Positions 33,388 through 45,483 of a stretch of 64,000 nt of DNA are shown in pieces. Position 1 is the stretch's first letter; every line of letters begins with the position of its first letter. The notes beneath the pieces are model-generated. The model saw only the letters and a program-made list of their open reading frames with translations, was not told where the DNA came from and ran no database searches. This stretch comes from Siphlonurus alternatus (lineage: Eukaryota; Arthropoda; Insecta; Ephemeroptera; Siphlonuridae): positions 32,811,221 through 32,875,220 of the forward strand of contig OX463781.1 in assembly GCA_949825025.1 (NCBI GenBank), given 5' to 3'. Made by a program: the position numbers and the translations under genes.

Positions 33388-34263
33388 ATGGCACTCGTTA
33401 AGGACTTACATATTCAATTAAACCGATTTCGAGACAATTTAGCTGATTTACAAACAAACAACTATATATTGCTGTTAAAAATCAATGAATTGGAAAATTT
33501 AGTACGTCAGTCAGATCAGAACATTCGTCTTGCCTTTAAATTAGTAGAATTTCCGTATAGAATTTTAAATAACTTAAGACCATTCAAAGGAAACGGAAAC
33601 GAAAGTACTCGTCGCTTCTTTGAAAAATTTGAGTCCCTTATTTACGTAGCAAACTTAGAAGATGAAATGAAAATTTTTGGAGTGAAATCAATGCTAGAAG
33701 AGAATGCTTTGAAATTTTCATTATGTAATGAAAAATGCAAAAGTTTGAAGACCTACGAGGAATTTAAAATATGCATGATAAGTCGATTCAAATCAAGGAA
33801 TTCAATTAGATTTTACACCGCTCTACTGAGAAATATATCTCAAACATCCTCAGAAAGCATTGATGATTACGCCGACCGTGTTCAAGCTGTAAGTATGAAA
33901 ACATACATTTCAGAAGGCATTCCAATTACAGATAGAGCTGTTAGAGATGAAGCAGAAAGAAGTGCTTTACCATCATTCTTAAGAGGTTTGCGTGGTGATG
34001 TCGGTGAATTAGTAAGAGCAACATCACCTCAAAGCTTCATTGTTGCTCTAACATTAGCCAACGAACTTCAAGCCACATTGCAGGGCACTTGCTCACCAGA
34101 AGGTGAAGAAATATCGGACGAGGAAGTTGTTCCTGAACTGTATTGTATACGATGTCATCGTTCCGGCCACGACATTACTCAGTGTTGTAGTAGGAAGGGG
34201 GTACATCAGTTCAATCGAAATTATAATGGACCATTAACGTTCAATACAACGAAATCAGAATAG
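33388..34263 (+). CDS. Gag-like protein of the giant LTR element (291 aa)
   Basis: Gag proteins package the element's RNA into cytoplasmic particles. Residues 60-110 resemble the retrotransposon Gag core (FKGNGNESTRRFFEKFESLI), residues 185-235 its C-terminal helical part (PSFLRGLRGDVGELVRATSP), and residues 253-266 are a CCHC zinc knuckle (C-x2-C-x4-H-x4-C, CIRCHRSGHDITQC). The N-terminus is a predicted coil-rich segment. The frame is intact and starts 390 bp after the LTR. No protease follows: only a 35-codon frame (34327-34434) with no motif, where pro-pol would be expected. The closest family by pattern is Gypsy-type Gag. An intact gag in an otherwise non-coding element suggests it is maintained. 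Confidence 0.85.
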   Translation: MALVKDLHIQLNRFRDNLADLQTNNYILLLKINELENLVRQSDQNIRLAFKLVEFPYRILNNLRPFKGNGNESTRRFFEKFESLIYVANLEDEMKIFGVKSMLEENALKFSLCNEKCKSLKTYEEFKICMISRFKSRNSIRFYTALLRNISQTSSESIDDYADRVQAVSMKTYISEGIPITDRAVRDEAERSALPSFLRGLRGDVGELVRATSPQSFIVALTLANELQATLQGTCSPEGEEISDEEVVPELYCIRCHRSGHDITQCCSRKGVHQFNRNYNGPLTFNTTKSE

Positions 34264-34434
34264 AGATGGTTACGAAAACAAAAACCATTTCTTTCGCCTC
34301 TCACATACTTATTTAAATAATTAGAATGATGGAAATGAATACTGAAAATGAATTAAAAGGCAACAGAGAACATGACACTAATTCTGCTGTAAACACGCTG
34401 AACATAGTAAATGTAACTTTCGAATATTCAGAGT

Positions 34435-37400
34435 AAATTATTAACAAACAAAAAACGAAGGAAATTTTTCAGTAAAAAAATATTTATGTAAATTATTATG
34501 TATTTCAATTTTGAATTTTTGCATATAAAATGTGGGTTTGTGCCCTTGATAATGTTGAACACTGCTTCAAACAGATACGATGTACAAATTTAAAAAATAT
34601 ACCGTGCTTTATACAGTTGCAATGAAAGAGAAATAATTAATACATTAAAGTCAAGAAAGATTTAACTTCAAATTGTTCAGAAACATTAGAGCAATAACTG
34701 ATTTAACATTGAAAATTTTGTCGGTCTCTCTCTCTCTCCGTATTTCTCCCCTTGAGGTAAAATACAGTAAAAAATAATAATACAAGATGACAGTTAATTT
34801 ACGAAATTATAGCGAAGTCTCGAGCAAGATTTCAGAAAAATTTTGACTTAAGTATAACAAACGACAGATTAAGGCTTCAACATGAAATGGGACACATTAC
34901 TAGGTTAGGTTTATAGATCCTAGATCAGGGTATCTAGAAGAAGTTCGATAACTTAAAAAGAACAAAAAAATCTCACTTTTTATCGTTAGTTTATAGAGGA
35001 GATTTTATATACATTTAAGATTTATATTGGATTATAAATCATTAGAGTTTAGGGAAATTAAGTAGAGTTTAACATTTTATTGAAGTTTCGAGCATTCAGA
35101 TACAGAACATTACAAGGGAATTAAGTAGACAAAAATAAAGAAATTTTAATTAACGGAAGGATTTCAGTGTATACAACGTCACCTGTTTGTAAAATAGTCA
35201 ATATGTTTGGAGTTATATGAATTTACGAATCAGATTATTCCGACGAAAAATATTAAGAACACTAACGTTTACGTAGATGCACATATAAGGAGAAAGAGAG
35301 AAACGAAAAATTATGAGGATAAATATACATGAAGAGTGCTTTCAGATTTCTTTATACGATGCCCGTGACATAGTAATACACTTGTAAATAATGAGTTATT
35401 TAGTATTTTGTCAAATCTAATAAATTATCTTATAAGTTTCGTACGAAATTGAGAACGAAAAACAAATAATAGTTACATGACGTTACAATTTGCAAGTTCA
35501 GTTAATGATGAAACACAAATTTGTAACAGTACAGAAATTCACGTAGTTAAAGTAAAAACAGAAGTTAAAAATAATAAAAAAAAATAAAGTGGGGCCTTAA
35601 ACCATATTTATATTAGTGTGTTTCTAAAATATCTAAAAAAATAACATGCGTTTCCAATTTTATATTTAAAGTTTGACATTTTAGCATGAACCTAAATTAA
35701 TACTTAAAGGTTCTATAACAAAAAAAGTTTTAAATAATTGACACTTTTCACAAAAATTAAGAAGTTATCAATTATAAATTAAGGGCTTTAATATATCCTA
35801 AGAGAAATAAGTAAAAAAAATGATTTCAACTATCACATTTAAATAATTTGTGCTGCATGAAGTTCTCACTTTAAAGTAAATATTCAGTACACATTTCCAT
35901 CTTTTTACAGCAAAAATCAAGAATTTTGGAGAATTTCAATACTTCAAACTTTTTGCATTGTAGGTAATTTGTATGGGTTTTCAGCTTTAAGTAGCATACT
36001 CGGTACATATTAGTTATTTCATATCTACATCAAGGTTGAGTATTTAGCATAGTGCTTACGCATGAAGAATCTTAAAAATAAATATTAAGCATGTCTTTTA
36101 TTCCTAATACATCTAAAAATAAAGAATTTTGTTGGCCGCTTTTATGCTTAAAATGTAAAAAAAATTATTAATCAGTTACAGTGGTTTATACTAATATGGT
36201 AAAGATTTATTGTGCAATAACCACTATCAGAAATTTTAATGTGCATTTTTGTTGTAGATTTAATGTTAAATAAGGTTAATTTTGAATTTTAAGTAATTTC
36301 GTAAAGTATATTGTAGTTAATGTTTAGTACGTGTTGGTGAATATAGTTTAATAAATATGAGTTTTAAGCTTAAAAACTTTTAAAATAACTTATTAAGCAT
36401 TTGCATACTTATATCTCGTAATCTCTTCGATAAATAATATACATATATTCAGTATATATCAATTTATTGTGACTTAGGGCATTTTGAGGTAATGAATGTT
36501 TCACTGTCATTAATAACATAGTAGGAAAAATAGCCTATTTCAGCACGTTTGGTCTGCTAAGAATGGCTTACGCATGTGTGTTGTTTTCTATATATTAAGT
36601 ATCGGCTTTAGAATTATTTAGTTATGGCAGTTAGTAGGAATTCTCTAATTTAAATAAGTTCTCATAAGTGTTTTAGCATAGATTTGCACCTTAATTTTAA
36701 GGTAATTCGAGATAATCACATATTTAATACATATTGGTAGCTGAAATTGTTAAATTAGGTTAGATAAATTTAAGAATAAAACTCTAGTCTACATATCGAA
36801 ATATTCATTAATTATCTATAGAATTAAGAGCCATAAATAAGATAGTATAGCTGCACGATGAAATAAATTATATAAATTAAGAAATCAAAATAATAAAATG
36901 CACAGGTAAGAAGTAAAAAGAATATTAAAAGTAATTAGTTTATGGGACAAAGAAATAACCATAAAAACATGGAAAATGTTGATTAAAAATAGGATGATAT
37001 AATGTATGAGAAACGTTATCTTTAAAACATTTTGGGTAGGAATTCACAGCAATTTTCATGTGTAAAAAATAACGTACTCATGCAGTTTAATTTACAAACA
37101 AAAATATCAATTTTGAAAATTAACACCAAAATTGCTAGAAATATACCCCCTAAAGATATTTAATAACTGTTAGTTAAGTATAGCGAGATAGTTTTCACAA
37201 CGTACAGTCATATAATTATGCCCAAGTTTATCCATTTTTTTTTCCCTCATGCTAATAATTTAAATTTTGGATACATTTATTATGATAAAATAAGAAATAA
37301 GTTTTAAAAATATTATCTAAAATAATATGAAAAAAAAAAATAACATATTTGTAATAAATTGTATTCGGTTTTTTTGGTTATAATTACACTTAAAAAAAAA

Positions 37401-40400
37401 GGAAGAAAACATTTGTTCAAATTCAGAGACTTAATGTGTTTTTAGTAAATTCAACTTAATTTTTTTGTGTTAGTTTATTATTGAGACCAAGAATTATCAC
37501 CCTAATGCATAATAATTAAACTGAGTGTCTGTGCATGGTTGTGTGTGATCGCCATATGCGTGAAAAGATAGTTATGGACGGCCCTTCACCTTGAATTTTT
37601 ATAACCAGAAAGCTGGCTATGTGACAAAAAAGAATGAAAATATAATGCTAATATTTGTTTTGTATTCAAAAAGGTAATCAGTATTTTTATTGAAGTTTTC
37701 ACGGTTCCCTCAACATCAAATTAAAAAAAATACATTAAAAAATACATTAAAAAATAAAAACGGTTAAAAGATACTGCTAAAACTCTTGTATTCATGAGGA
37801 TTTTGATATAAGTATTTAAGTTTCCACGGTTCCCTCAATAACTTTTAAAAAATATTGAGCAAAGACAGCTAAAAGACTTATATGCTTATATTCATGAGGT
37901 TTGGTGAATTATGACTGGAGTTTCGACAAGTCCCTCAACGTCAACTAATTATAAAAAAAGGGTAACATAATATATTTTGACATGATACGCTAAACATTGT
38001 CCAAATTTCAACAAAACTTTCTTAAATAAATTGGAGACTAATATCGTTTTCGTCTTGGTAGCAGCTGCCTGACAGTTTTCATTAGTGAATACTAAGCCAT
38101 GGGAGTAAAAACCATTAAATTTTAATTTTAAGATTTTATTAAAAAAAAGTTATCATAATATGACAATGGTTAAAATGATAAAAATGCAGCTCTAAATTAT
38201 AAATTTTGAAAAGGCTGTAAAAATAAACATTTGAATTCAACACATGTTGAGTGCATTTAAAAATAAAAAATGCATACAGTTTCCAGTGCACCACTCCGCT
38301 CTGCCTCATTTTGGTCACGCCGCGCTGTAGTAGATTGCAGAAAAAAACTCACGACGTCACGAGCAAAACGTAGCTGAATTAAATATAGTGTACTTTTATT
38401 AATTAATACATCTTAAATAAAATTATAACACGTAATCAGAGAAAATAATCAATGTAGTCAAATAATATTAAAATTAAAAAATGTTGCTAAATTTTGATTA
38501 AATGAATCTATCATAAATTTGATTTTGATGAAATTAAAAGGGTAAAAAAATAGTAGAACGTAAATTTTGACGAATAATTATTTTGGTTTTAAGATGAAGA
38601 TATCAGTTCTGAAGCCACAGCTGCCATGCATGCAGGGGGTAGCGGGATAAGCTATAATAAAGAGGTTAATGAAATTTTTGACAGAGGACTCATATAACAA
38701 GGAAATGCATTATGGTTACACTGTTCATGTAATCCTTTTTGGACTCCTAAGAAAAAGAACAGAAAAGAAAAAGAAATTTTTTGGGCATTCCAATTGTGAA
38801 TTAAAAATTTGCACTTTTGAACTTTGCATAACACATTCAAATTCACTCTGAAACTCTTGTTTTAAAAACACGTTTGACAAGAGATCACAGAGAATATAGC
38901 ACAAGAACATCTGTTAGATAATCGCAAGATAGCTGTTATTTTGTTTTTACTAAAATCTTTTTATATACATATATTGATAAGTTTCCACGGTTCCCCCTTT
39001 TTAGAGCAGGCTTGGTAACGATATAACAGAGAATGTTGCACAGAAACAGCAATTAGATAATCGCAAGCTGTTATTCTTTCTGGTGAGAGTTTTTTTTTTA
39101 TATAGGTTTCCACGGTTCCCTGCATGTTATCAACGAATTTTCTCTCGTCATTGGCTGATAATTTTCCTGTCATAATAAATCAATCGTTTCCAAAGAATTT
39201 CGAGTTCTTATAACGCTTGTGTAAAGCAATTTTTAATTTTGATCATACAATTTTAGCATAATGCGCTTACGGATAATTTAAATCTGCTATACTTGAAATA
39301 GATGCTAAAAAATATATGACTAAAAATGCATTTACAGTTTAAAACAAAATTATTCAAGAAATGAATATATGTTTTTTGAAAAATATAATTAAAAATAATT
39401 AAAAAATATCATCATATGACTATACATGTATAAATATACAATATCTAAGATAGAACTCATTGTATATAATTAAAAATATATATCTTATGGGCGCGAGTGT
39501 AATACATTTTATCTGTAAGCGTACCTTCATATGTTTAAAGAATATAGTGCAACTGGGAGGGACATTTCTTTTAGTATATGGTTAAACAGCTTTCAAGGGC
39601 GGCTAAAAAAAATAATGAAGTTAAATATATAGTTAAAATGTAAAAACTGCTAAATTTCAATTGAGAAAATAAAAATTTTAATTGCGCTAAAATTATGTAA
39701 AGTAGAAGGTATGTACTCCTTATATTTAATAAAAAGACAATATCATTGCAGTTCCTCATATGCCAGGGTGTCTCGCTGGGTAAAGTTACGATAAATGAGT
39801 TCGAAAAACAATCACGTGATCTCCCCCAATTTTTCCCTTTCTACAGTAATAAATACTCACCGACAAGATATATAGTAGGAACAGTTGCAAAAAAATCATG
39901 ACGTCACTATCTAACCGTACCATTTTGGATTAAATGATTATTATTGTTTGCCCATTATAATTTCAATACAAAAAATTGTTGCGAGAATTAATAGAAAAAA
40001 AAAATATGAAACAAATTCATATAATGAATAGATTATCTTTATTTGAAAAAGTTTTCCGTTATACAAGCCACTGTGTTGAATACAAATGTTTACCACCAAA
40101 CTAAATTGAATTTTAATACAGTTGTTATGATATGAAAAAAAACTAATTTTACAACTAAGAACTAATAAGATTGATTTATATATTCGTAATGATGTATAAC
40201 ATGCTTTACGTCATCAGAAAAAGTTAATTCTTGGTTACAAGTTTTCTAAAACTTTTCTTTATAATGGTATCATCTTGACTTGGGAATTGACAACCTTAAA
40301 TTTCCAACCCTAACGCGTGATAATTTACACTTAGCGTTTGATCACACCATATGCGTGACGAGATAGTTAGGGGTACCTTCCCCTCGACACCAACACCCTG

Positions 40401-41933
40401 CCTACTAAAAAACTTGAATTATATTAAAAGGGGAAGCTGAAAATAAGACATAAAAAATATATATTGACATTCATAAAGGGGGATAAATATTTAAATGAAG
40501 TTTCCATGGTTCCTTAAACAAATGAAGATGTATTTCAAAAAAGGGTGAATTTACGGATAATTACTTTTCGTGGATAATATCAACAGTTAAATACAATTAA
40601 ACATCAAAATTATATATTAGCTTTCATAAGGGGATAAATATTTAAATGAAGTTTCCACGGTTCCTTAAACAAATGAAGATATATTTCAAAAAAGGGTGAA
40701 TTTACGGATAATTACTTTTCGTGGATAATATCAATAGTTAAATACAATAAAACATAAAAATTATATATTAGCTTTCATAAGGGGATAAATATTTAAATGA
40801 AGTTTCCACGGTTCCTTAAACAAATGAAGATAAATTTCAAAAAGGGTGAATTTACGGATTATTACTTTTCGTGGATAATATCAATAGTTAAATACAATAA
40901 AACATAAAAATTATATATTAGCTATCATAAGGGGATAAATATTTAAATAAAGTTTCCACGGTTCCTTAAACAAATAAAAAAAAGGGGGTGAATTAACGGA
41001 TATTTATAAACATGGATATTATTAATAATTGAATTAATGTTCAATGCTTCCTTTATTTTTTTTAACAAGAAAAATTTTCGTAGTAGATTTTTTTTTCTCT
41101 CCTTTCCTTTTGTCTTCTCCTTCTATTAACTTTATTTCTTTATTCACTATTTTAGAACTATTATAAATGTATCGTAGAATAACAAATTTCAAATTTTGTA
41201 ATAATTTTGTACGTGTGTTTTGACTAGGAATTTATTTATATGTGAGCTATTATATTCGTTATAATCGAATTATTTGACCGGTAGTTTTTTTAATTAACTA
41301 TGTACAACAATAAATAATACTTATATGATTAAATAAATATAAATAACCAATGTATATATTAAACGATACAAATAAATTTGTATAACGTATATTTATAATA
41401 ATCTTAATTTAAACAATTACATCTATAATGCTAAATTTTCTTCAAAAATTTTAATAAATGTTAAACAATAACAATTGTAAACATAAGAAATATTGAAGAA
41501 ACTAATAAAGACTTTATATTTATTTTAATTAGTAAATAAATATACAAATAGTTCAGCTAAGACGTCAATTCTCCGGCGTCAGCTGCATGAATGGACAATG
41601 CGTGATGCCACAACATAAACGTTTTTTTTTGAATATTTAAATAGAAGATTGAGATAAAAAGTGCATTGCGGATGAACATACGTTCTATTTACTTGTTGGC
41701 CAGTCAGTTGTTGCTCGAAGAGTTCAGGAAGAGGTTCTATGGACGTTACTGTAAAAAAATTGATGTAAAATCTTCTTAAAAAGTGCTAGTGTTATCTTAA
41801 AACAATAAGTGCTGTATATGTAAACACTACAATGGTTGAATACTTATAACTTTATTCAAGCACGACAATTTAATATTTCTTCTATAATATTCTATAATAT
41901 TTTAAATACACACAATTTTATATTTATAAATAA
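34435..41933. other. Long AT-rich non-coding interior of the giant element
   Basis: About 7.5 kb without a supported coding frame where pol would normally lie. I looked for RT, RNase H and integrase motifs in the available frames and saw none. A motif GTTTCCACGGTTCC recurs at about 37695, 37820, 37920 (diverged), 38981, 39106, 40500, 40651, 40802 and 40952. The last four are within a tandem repeat. Confidence 0.7.
40479..40990. repeat. About 150-bp tandem repeat
   Basis: Three to four units of 150-151 bp, each with GGGGATAAATATTTAAATGA, GTTTCCACGGTTCCTTAAAC and AATTTACGGATAATTACTTT. Units differ by a few substitutions and short indels. Confidence 0.9.
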
Positions 41934-42332
41934 GTGTGTGTTTCTGTTTTTACATTGAGTGGTGTTCAAATATTAAATAAATTTCCAAAAATGTATTACA
42001 AATGTAAGCATTGCGTGGAACGTAAACTGAGAAAACTTAAGGAAAAACACGGTATCCAAGATATTTTGTCACGTTTCATTGACATGGGGGTTTTACCTGG
42101 AACTTTACCGACAGACATTTGGGACAGGCAGGGTAAAATTCAATTCAGATGGGACGCCGGTAGGAAACATTATTTTGAGATACTACTTTTCGCTCCAGAT
42201 TTATCAGTGAAACCTTTGTTTCTAGTGCCCTATTGTGAGTGTCCCAGATGTTTGTTACTTCTCATGCACATCATAATAAGAAAAAAATTGAAGGGAAAAA
42301 GGTGCATACAATTATCAACCAAACACAAATAA
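41934..42332 (+). CDS. Unrecognised cysteine-containing ORF of the giant element
   Basis: I do not recognise this protein. The longest frame has 132 codons; a likelier start is the ATG at 41991 (113 aa, starting MYYKCKHCVERKL). Cysteines are arranged as CxxC near the start and CxCPxxC (YCECPRC) near residue 100, compatible with a small zinc-binding fold. The rest mixes basic and hydrophobic residues and ends Lys/Arg-rich. A pyrimidine-rich stretch ending ATTGAG (AG at 41958-41959) just ahead of the ATG could be a splice acceptor for a message leaving the LTR donor at 32812. It could also be a chance frame, but it is the longest in the 11 kb after gag. Confidence 0.45.
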   Translation: MCVSVFTLSGVQILNKFPKMYYKCKHCVERKLRKLKEKHGIQDILSRFIDMGVLPGTLPTDIWDRQGKIQFRWDAGRKHYFEILLFAPDLSVKPLFLVPYCECPRCLLLLMHIIIRKKLKGKRCIQLSTKHK

Positions 42333-42565
42333 GAGTAAATATAATAATAACTCAGCTGCCAGGATACCGAACTTATTGATATAAACTATACTGGGAGTTT
42401 TTGCATTAATTGTGTTACCAATAAAAAAATAAAAAATAGCAATAAAATAACTGGAATCCAATTTAAGCATAGAAGTTTGCCAAAGTAAAGTCCTGCGTAT
42501 CACACCATAATAAAACGAGACCACGCGGTTTAGTCAAGAGTTACAACTCCTCACGTGAGATAGTC

Positions 42566-42682
42566 TACGAAGCTTGCACCTACCGTGTGACGTCAAGCGG
42601 CAAGTCCACACGCCGGGAGCTCGAAACCTCGCTTCATGTTGTCTACGAAGCCTGTACCTACCGTGTGACGTCAAGCGGCCAC
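42566..42682. promoter_or_regulatory. Duplicated block with two CRE-like TGACGTCA sites
   Basis: Two direct copies of about 40 bp (TCTACGAAGCxTGxACCTAC, then CGTGTGACGTCAAGCGGC), 77 bp apart, each holding the palindrome TGACGTCA recognised by CREB/ATF proteins. They lie just after the unknown ORF. Function is not shown by sequence. Confidence 0.45.
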
Positions 42683-43749
42683 ATCTAGCTACAAGGAGGA
42701 CCTCAACTACACGATTGGGTGACGTACAATATACCTTATATTAAAAAGTGCAGACAAAAGTGTGCCGCTTATAAAACGTTTGGAATTTGAACATTTAAAT
42801 ACTTATAATACGGTAATTAATAAATTAATCAACTTATCTTAAAATAACAATTTCTACGTTATTTTAAACGTAACAATGAAAACCAGCGACATAAAAATAG
42901 TAGTAAACATACTAAACAACATTAAAATTGGACGATTTTCAGGTATATGGAAGACCAATATACTGACTAATTTTTGAAAAAAAAAAAAAAAAAAAAAAGA
43001 CAATTTGTGAATAAAAAAAAAAATACTAAAAAAAATTATTATTGTTCATTTTAAATAGTATTATCTTCAGTGAGAAGAGGACAGACACTAGAAAAAAGTA
43101 AACTTAAGTAAAATGTAGAGTGCATGATGCAACCATTGTAATGTTATAGTTCTTAAATTTTATGTGCATGCAAGATAGTATGCTAATTATCACTTAAATA
43201 AACAATAAGGATTACTTCAATTTTAATCATAAAGCATTCATACAATTTGAGAGTACAAATTATACGTATATGTCTATAAATTGAGGTAGTTGATAATTTT
43301 ATACATGTCTTATTATAGATTTAAAAAAAAACTGCAATATGTTTAAACTATATATCAGTCTGGTTAAAGGATATTATAGAATTAAGAGAAATGTATCTTA
43401 TAGCTGAATACGATTAATCTCGGCTAATTATTATAACTGGATTGAAATTGTCAATGCATTACGATTAACGGATACATAGGGATTAAGTTCTCAATTTTTT
43501 TCTCTCTTCTTAACAAAAAAGAAAAAAAACAAAACTACAGTACCTATAAAATTATAAAGTAACGTATATTATAGGGGAAAACAACATTTGCAAGTAATAC
43601 AGCTTTTTGCCTTTCCGAGCAATGCAAGTTGCCTAAATTAAAAAGTTCGGTAACTGGTAAAATGGATTTGGTTTAACTAATCTTATTAACGTATGTTAAC
43701 ATATTGTCCAAGTAACAAGTGTAGTGTAATCGTATAGGTTACATTTTGA

Positions 43750-43751
<2 letters not shown>

Positions 43752-43809
<58 letters not shown>
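43752..43809. repeat. 58-base poly-A run
   Basis: Uninterrupted A run preceded by GACT and followed by GTGTTTTAGG. It could be the tail of an old retroposed sequence or simple expansion. Confidence 0.9.
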
Positions 43810-43811
<2 letters not shown>

Positions 43812-45473
43812 GTTTTAGGTGTTTCAAGTATAGATTATCTGTTTGCTGCACTTCGGAAGGTGAACAAACCCTATAAAAAAATAAAAGAACAGTTTTTACT
43901 ATAAAAATTGCAACTTAATGGTTGTTACACACCACGGCACAGCACAAATTAATAGTCTATGAAAATTAATGTTGAGTGTTTATCCTTAAATATTGCCTTT
44001 CAATTGAAATTGTTTAACGTTGAATTTACACATTGAATAATACCTTGTGAGCTTACATACAAACAGTTTGTCCTTGTGTTTCAAAATTGTCTTATCAACT
44101 ATCACATTGTGTTAAAAAATATATATATAGGATAAAAAAATAATAATAAAAAGATATAAAAAATATATAACAAAAAATTTAAAAAAATTGTAATAATTCG
44201 TAAAAGTTGTGGTTTGTGTTTTGTGTTTAATATTTACATTATTACGTATATCAATTATTCATCCAATAATTTTTGAATCCTAAAAAAATATCAGATCTGT
44301 TGTCTTATAAAAAGGGGTAAAAATTAAAAAAATTAATGCACGCGTGATTAGACGTTTAAAAAATATTTAAAATTATGCATTCAAAGTTATATAATTATTC
44401 TTGAGAAACTTGATCTTACTTTTAACACATAAATGTAAAAAAACGATGAGCACACGAGTTTCACTCAGCACGCTAACTGCACAGCGGAAGGGGGATTTTA
44501 TGACCAATTAACACCTGGGGGTATGATTCATACAGGAGGATTTTAGAGAAGGGCACGTTTTTCGCACTCACGTTTGTTCATACATGTATTCTGCCTACTT
44601 AGATATTTATAAAGGAATATACAATTCTAAATGTTAAAGTTTATTTTTAAATTTGCGTTTTTCTAAACATACTTATAAAACATAAGTTTATTTTCTCTTT
44701 CAATTTGAAATAAAATTAAATTGAATATTTTATCATGATAAATTTATAATATAGAGGAACTTCAATCAAATAACTGCATTAACATATATGATTTGCTGGC
44801 CTTTTCGTCGTATCAAAATTGCGAAATATACACTTATTAATCAAATTTTCGAAACATAGAAAGGGAGGGACTATCATGAATCAATAAGTTACAAAGATAG
44901 TCCTCCAATGAAAAAAACAACCAACGGTAAGAGAACAACCAGCCTATCAGAAGAAAATAACGACTGCATAAAATGAAAATGGATCCAGCCAGAGCAAAAT
45001 ATTGCAACTTAGCCGCACCTACAGTGAATCAACGTAAAGTAATCTAAGAAAACAACCAATCAGAAACAAAAGTAATTTTTTTTCGTCACGTCCCAGTTCC
45101 AGAGGCAGCCAATTATTCTTCTCGTTTCATGTCCAATATATACGAGCCACATAAGTACGACATATATGCCAAAAGTTATAAACTTGCTATGGTGTTTACG
45201 ATGAAAAATGGCCTAAATCGAAAATTCCAAACAACGTATATATGTTTAATATGCAGAAATTCTGTTTTGCTACTTACGAAATTTGCCGTTTTTTTTTTAC
45301 TGTAAAAAAAAAAGGGAACTAATTCTCAAACAAAACTTAGTGTCATTGTTAAATAATATACTTTAGAATTGTATTTCTTTTAAAATTTAGAACCACCAGG
45401 GATGTGATGTTTTTTTTTCAAGATAATGTATTCAATTGCCTTGCAGAGCATTGTCACATTATCTTGAATTTTA

Positions 45474-45483
45474 AGTGGGGAGG
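45474..45483 (+). promoter_or_regulatory. Polypurine tract
   Basis: AGTGGGGAGG directly abuts the TG of the 3' LTR, the position where plus-strand DNA synthesis starts in LTR elements. Confidence 0.85.

Larger units (their letters stand above)
42333..45483. other. 3' non-coding interior of the giant element
   Basis: AT-rich, with a direct repeat (42566-42603 and 42643-42680) containing TGACGTCA and a 58-base A run at 43752-43809. A hairpin (TCAAGATAATG paired with CATTATCTTGA, about 45419-45467) sits just before the polypurine tract. No coding frame is supported. Confidence 0.65.

Noticed and set aside
34327..34434. Start of a protease-polymerase frame after gag
   Set aside because: Only 35 codons, with no DSG/DTG protease motif and no continuation in any frame that I could find.
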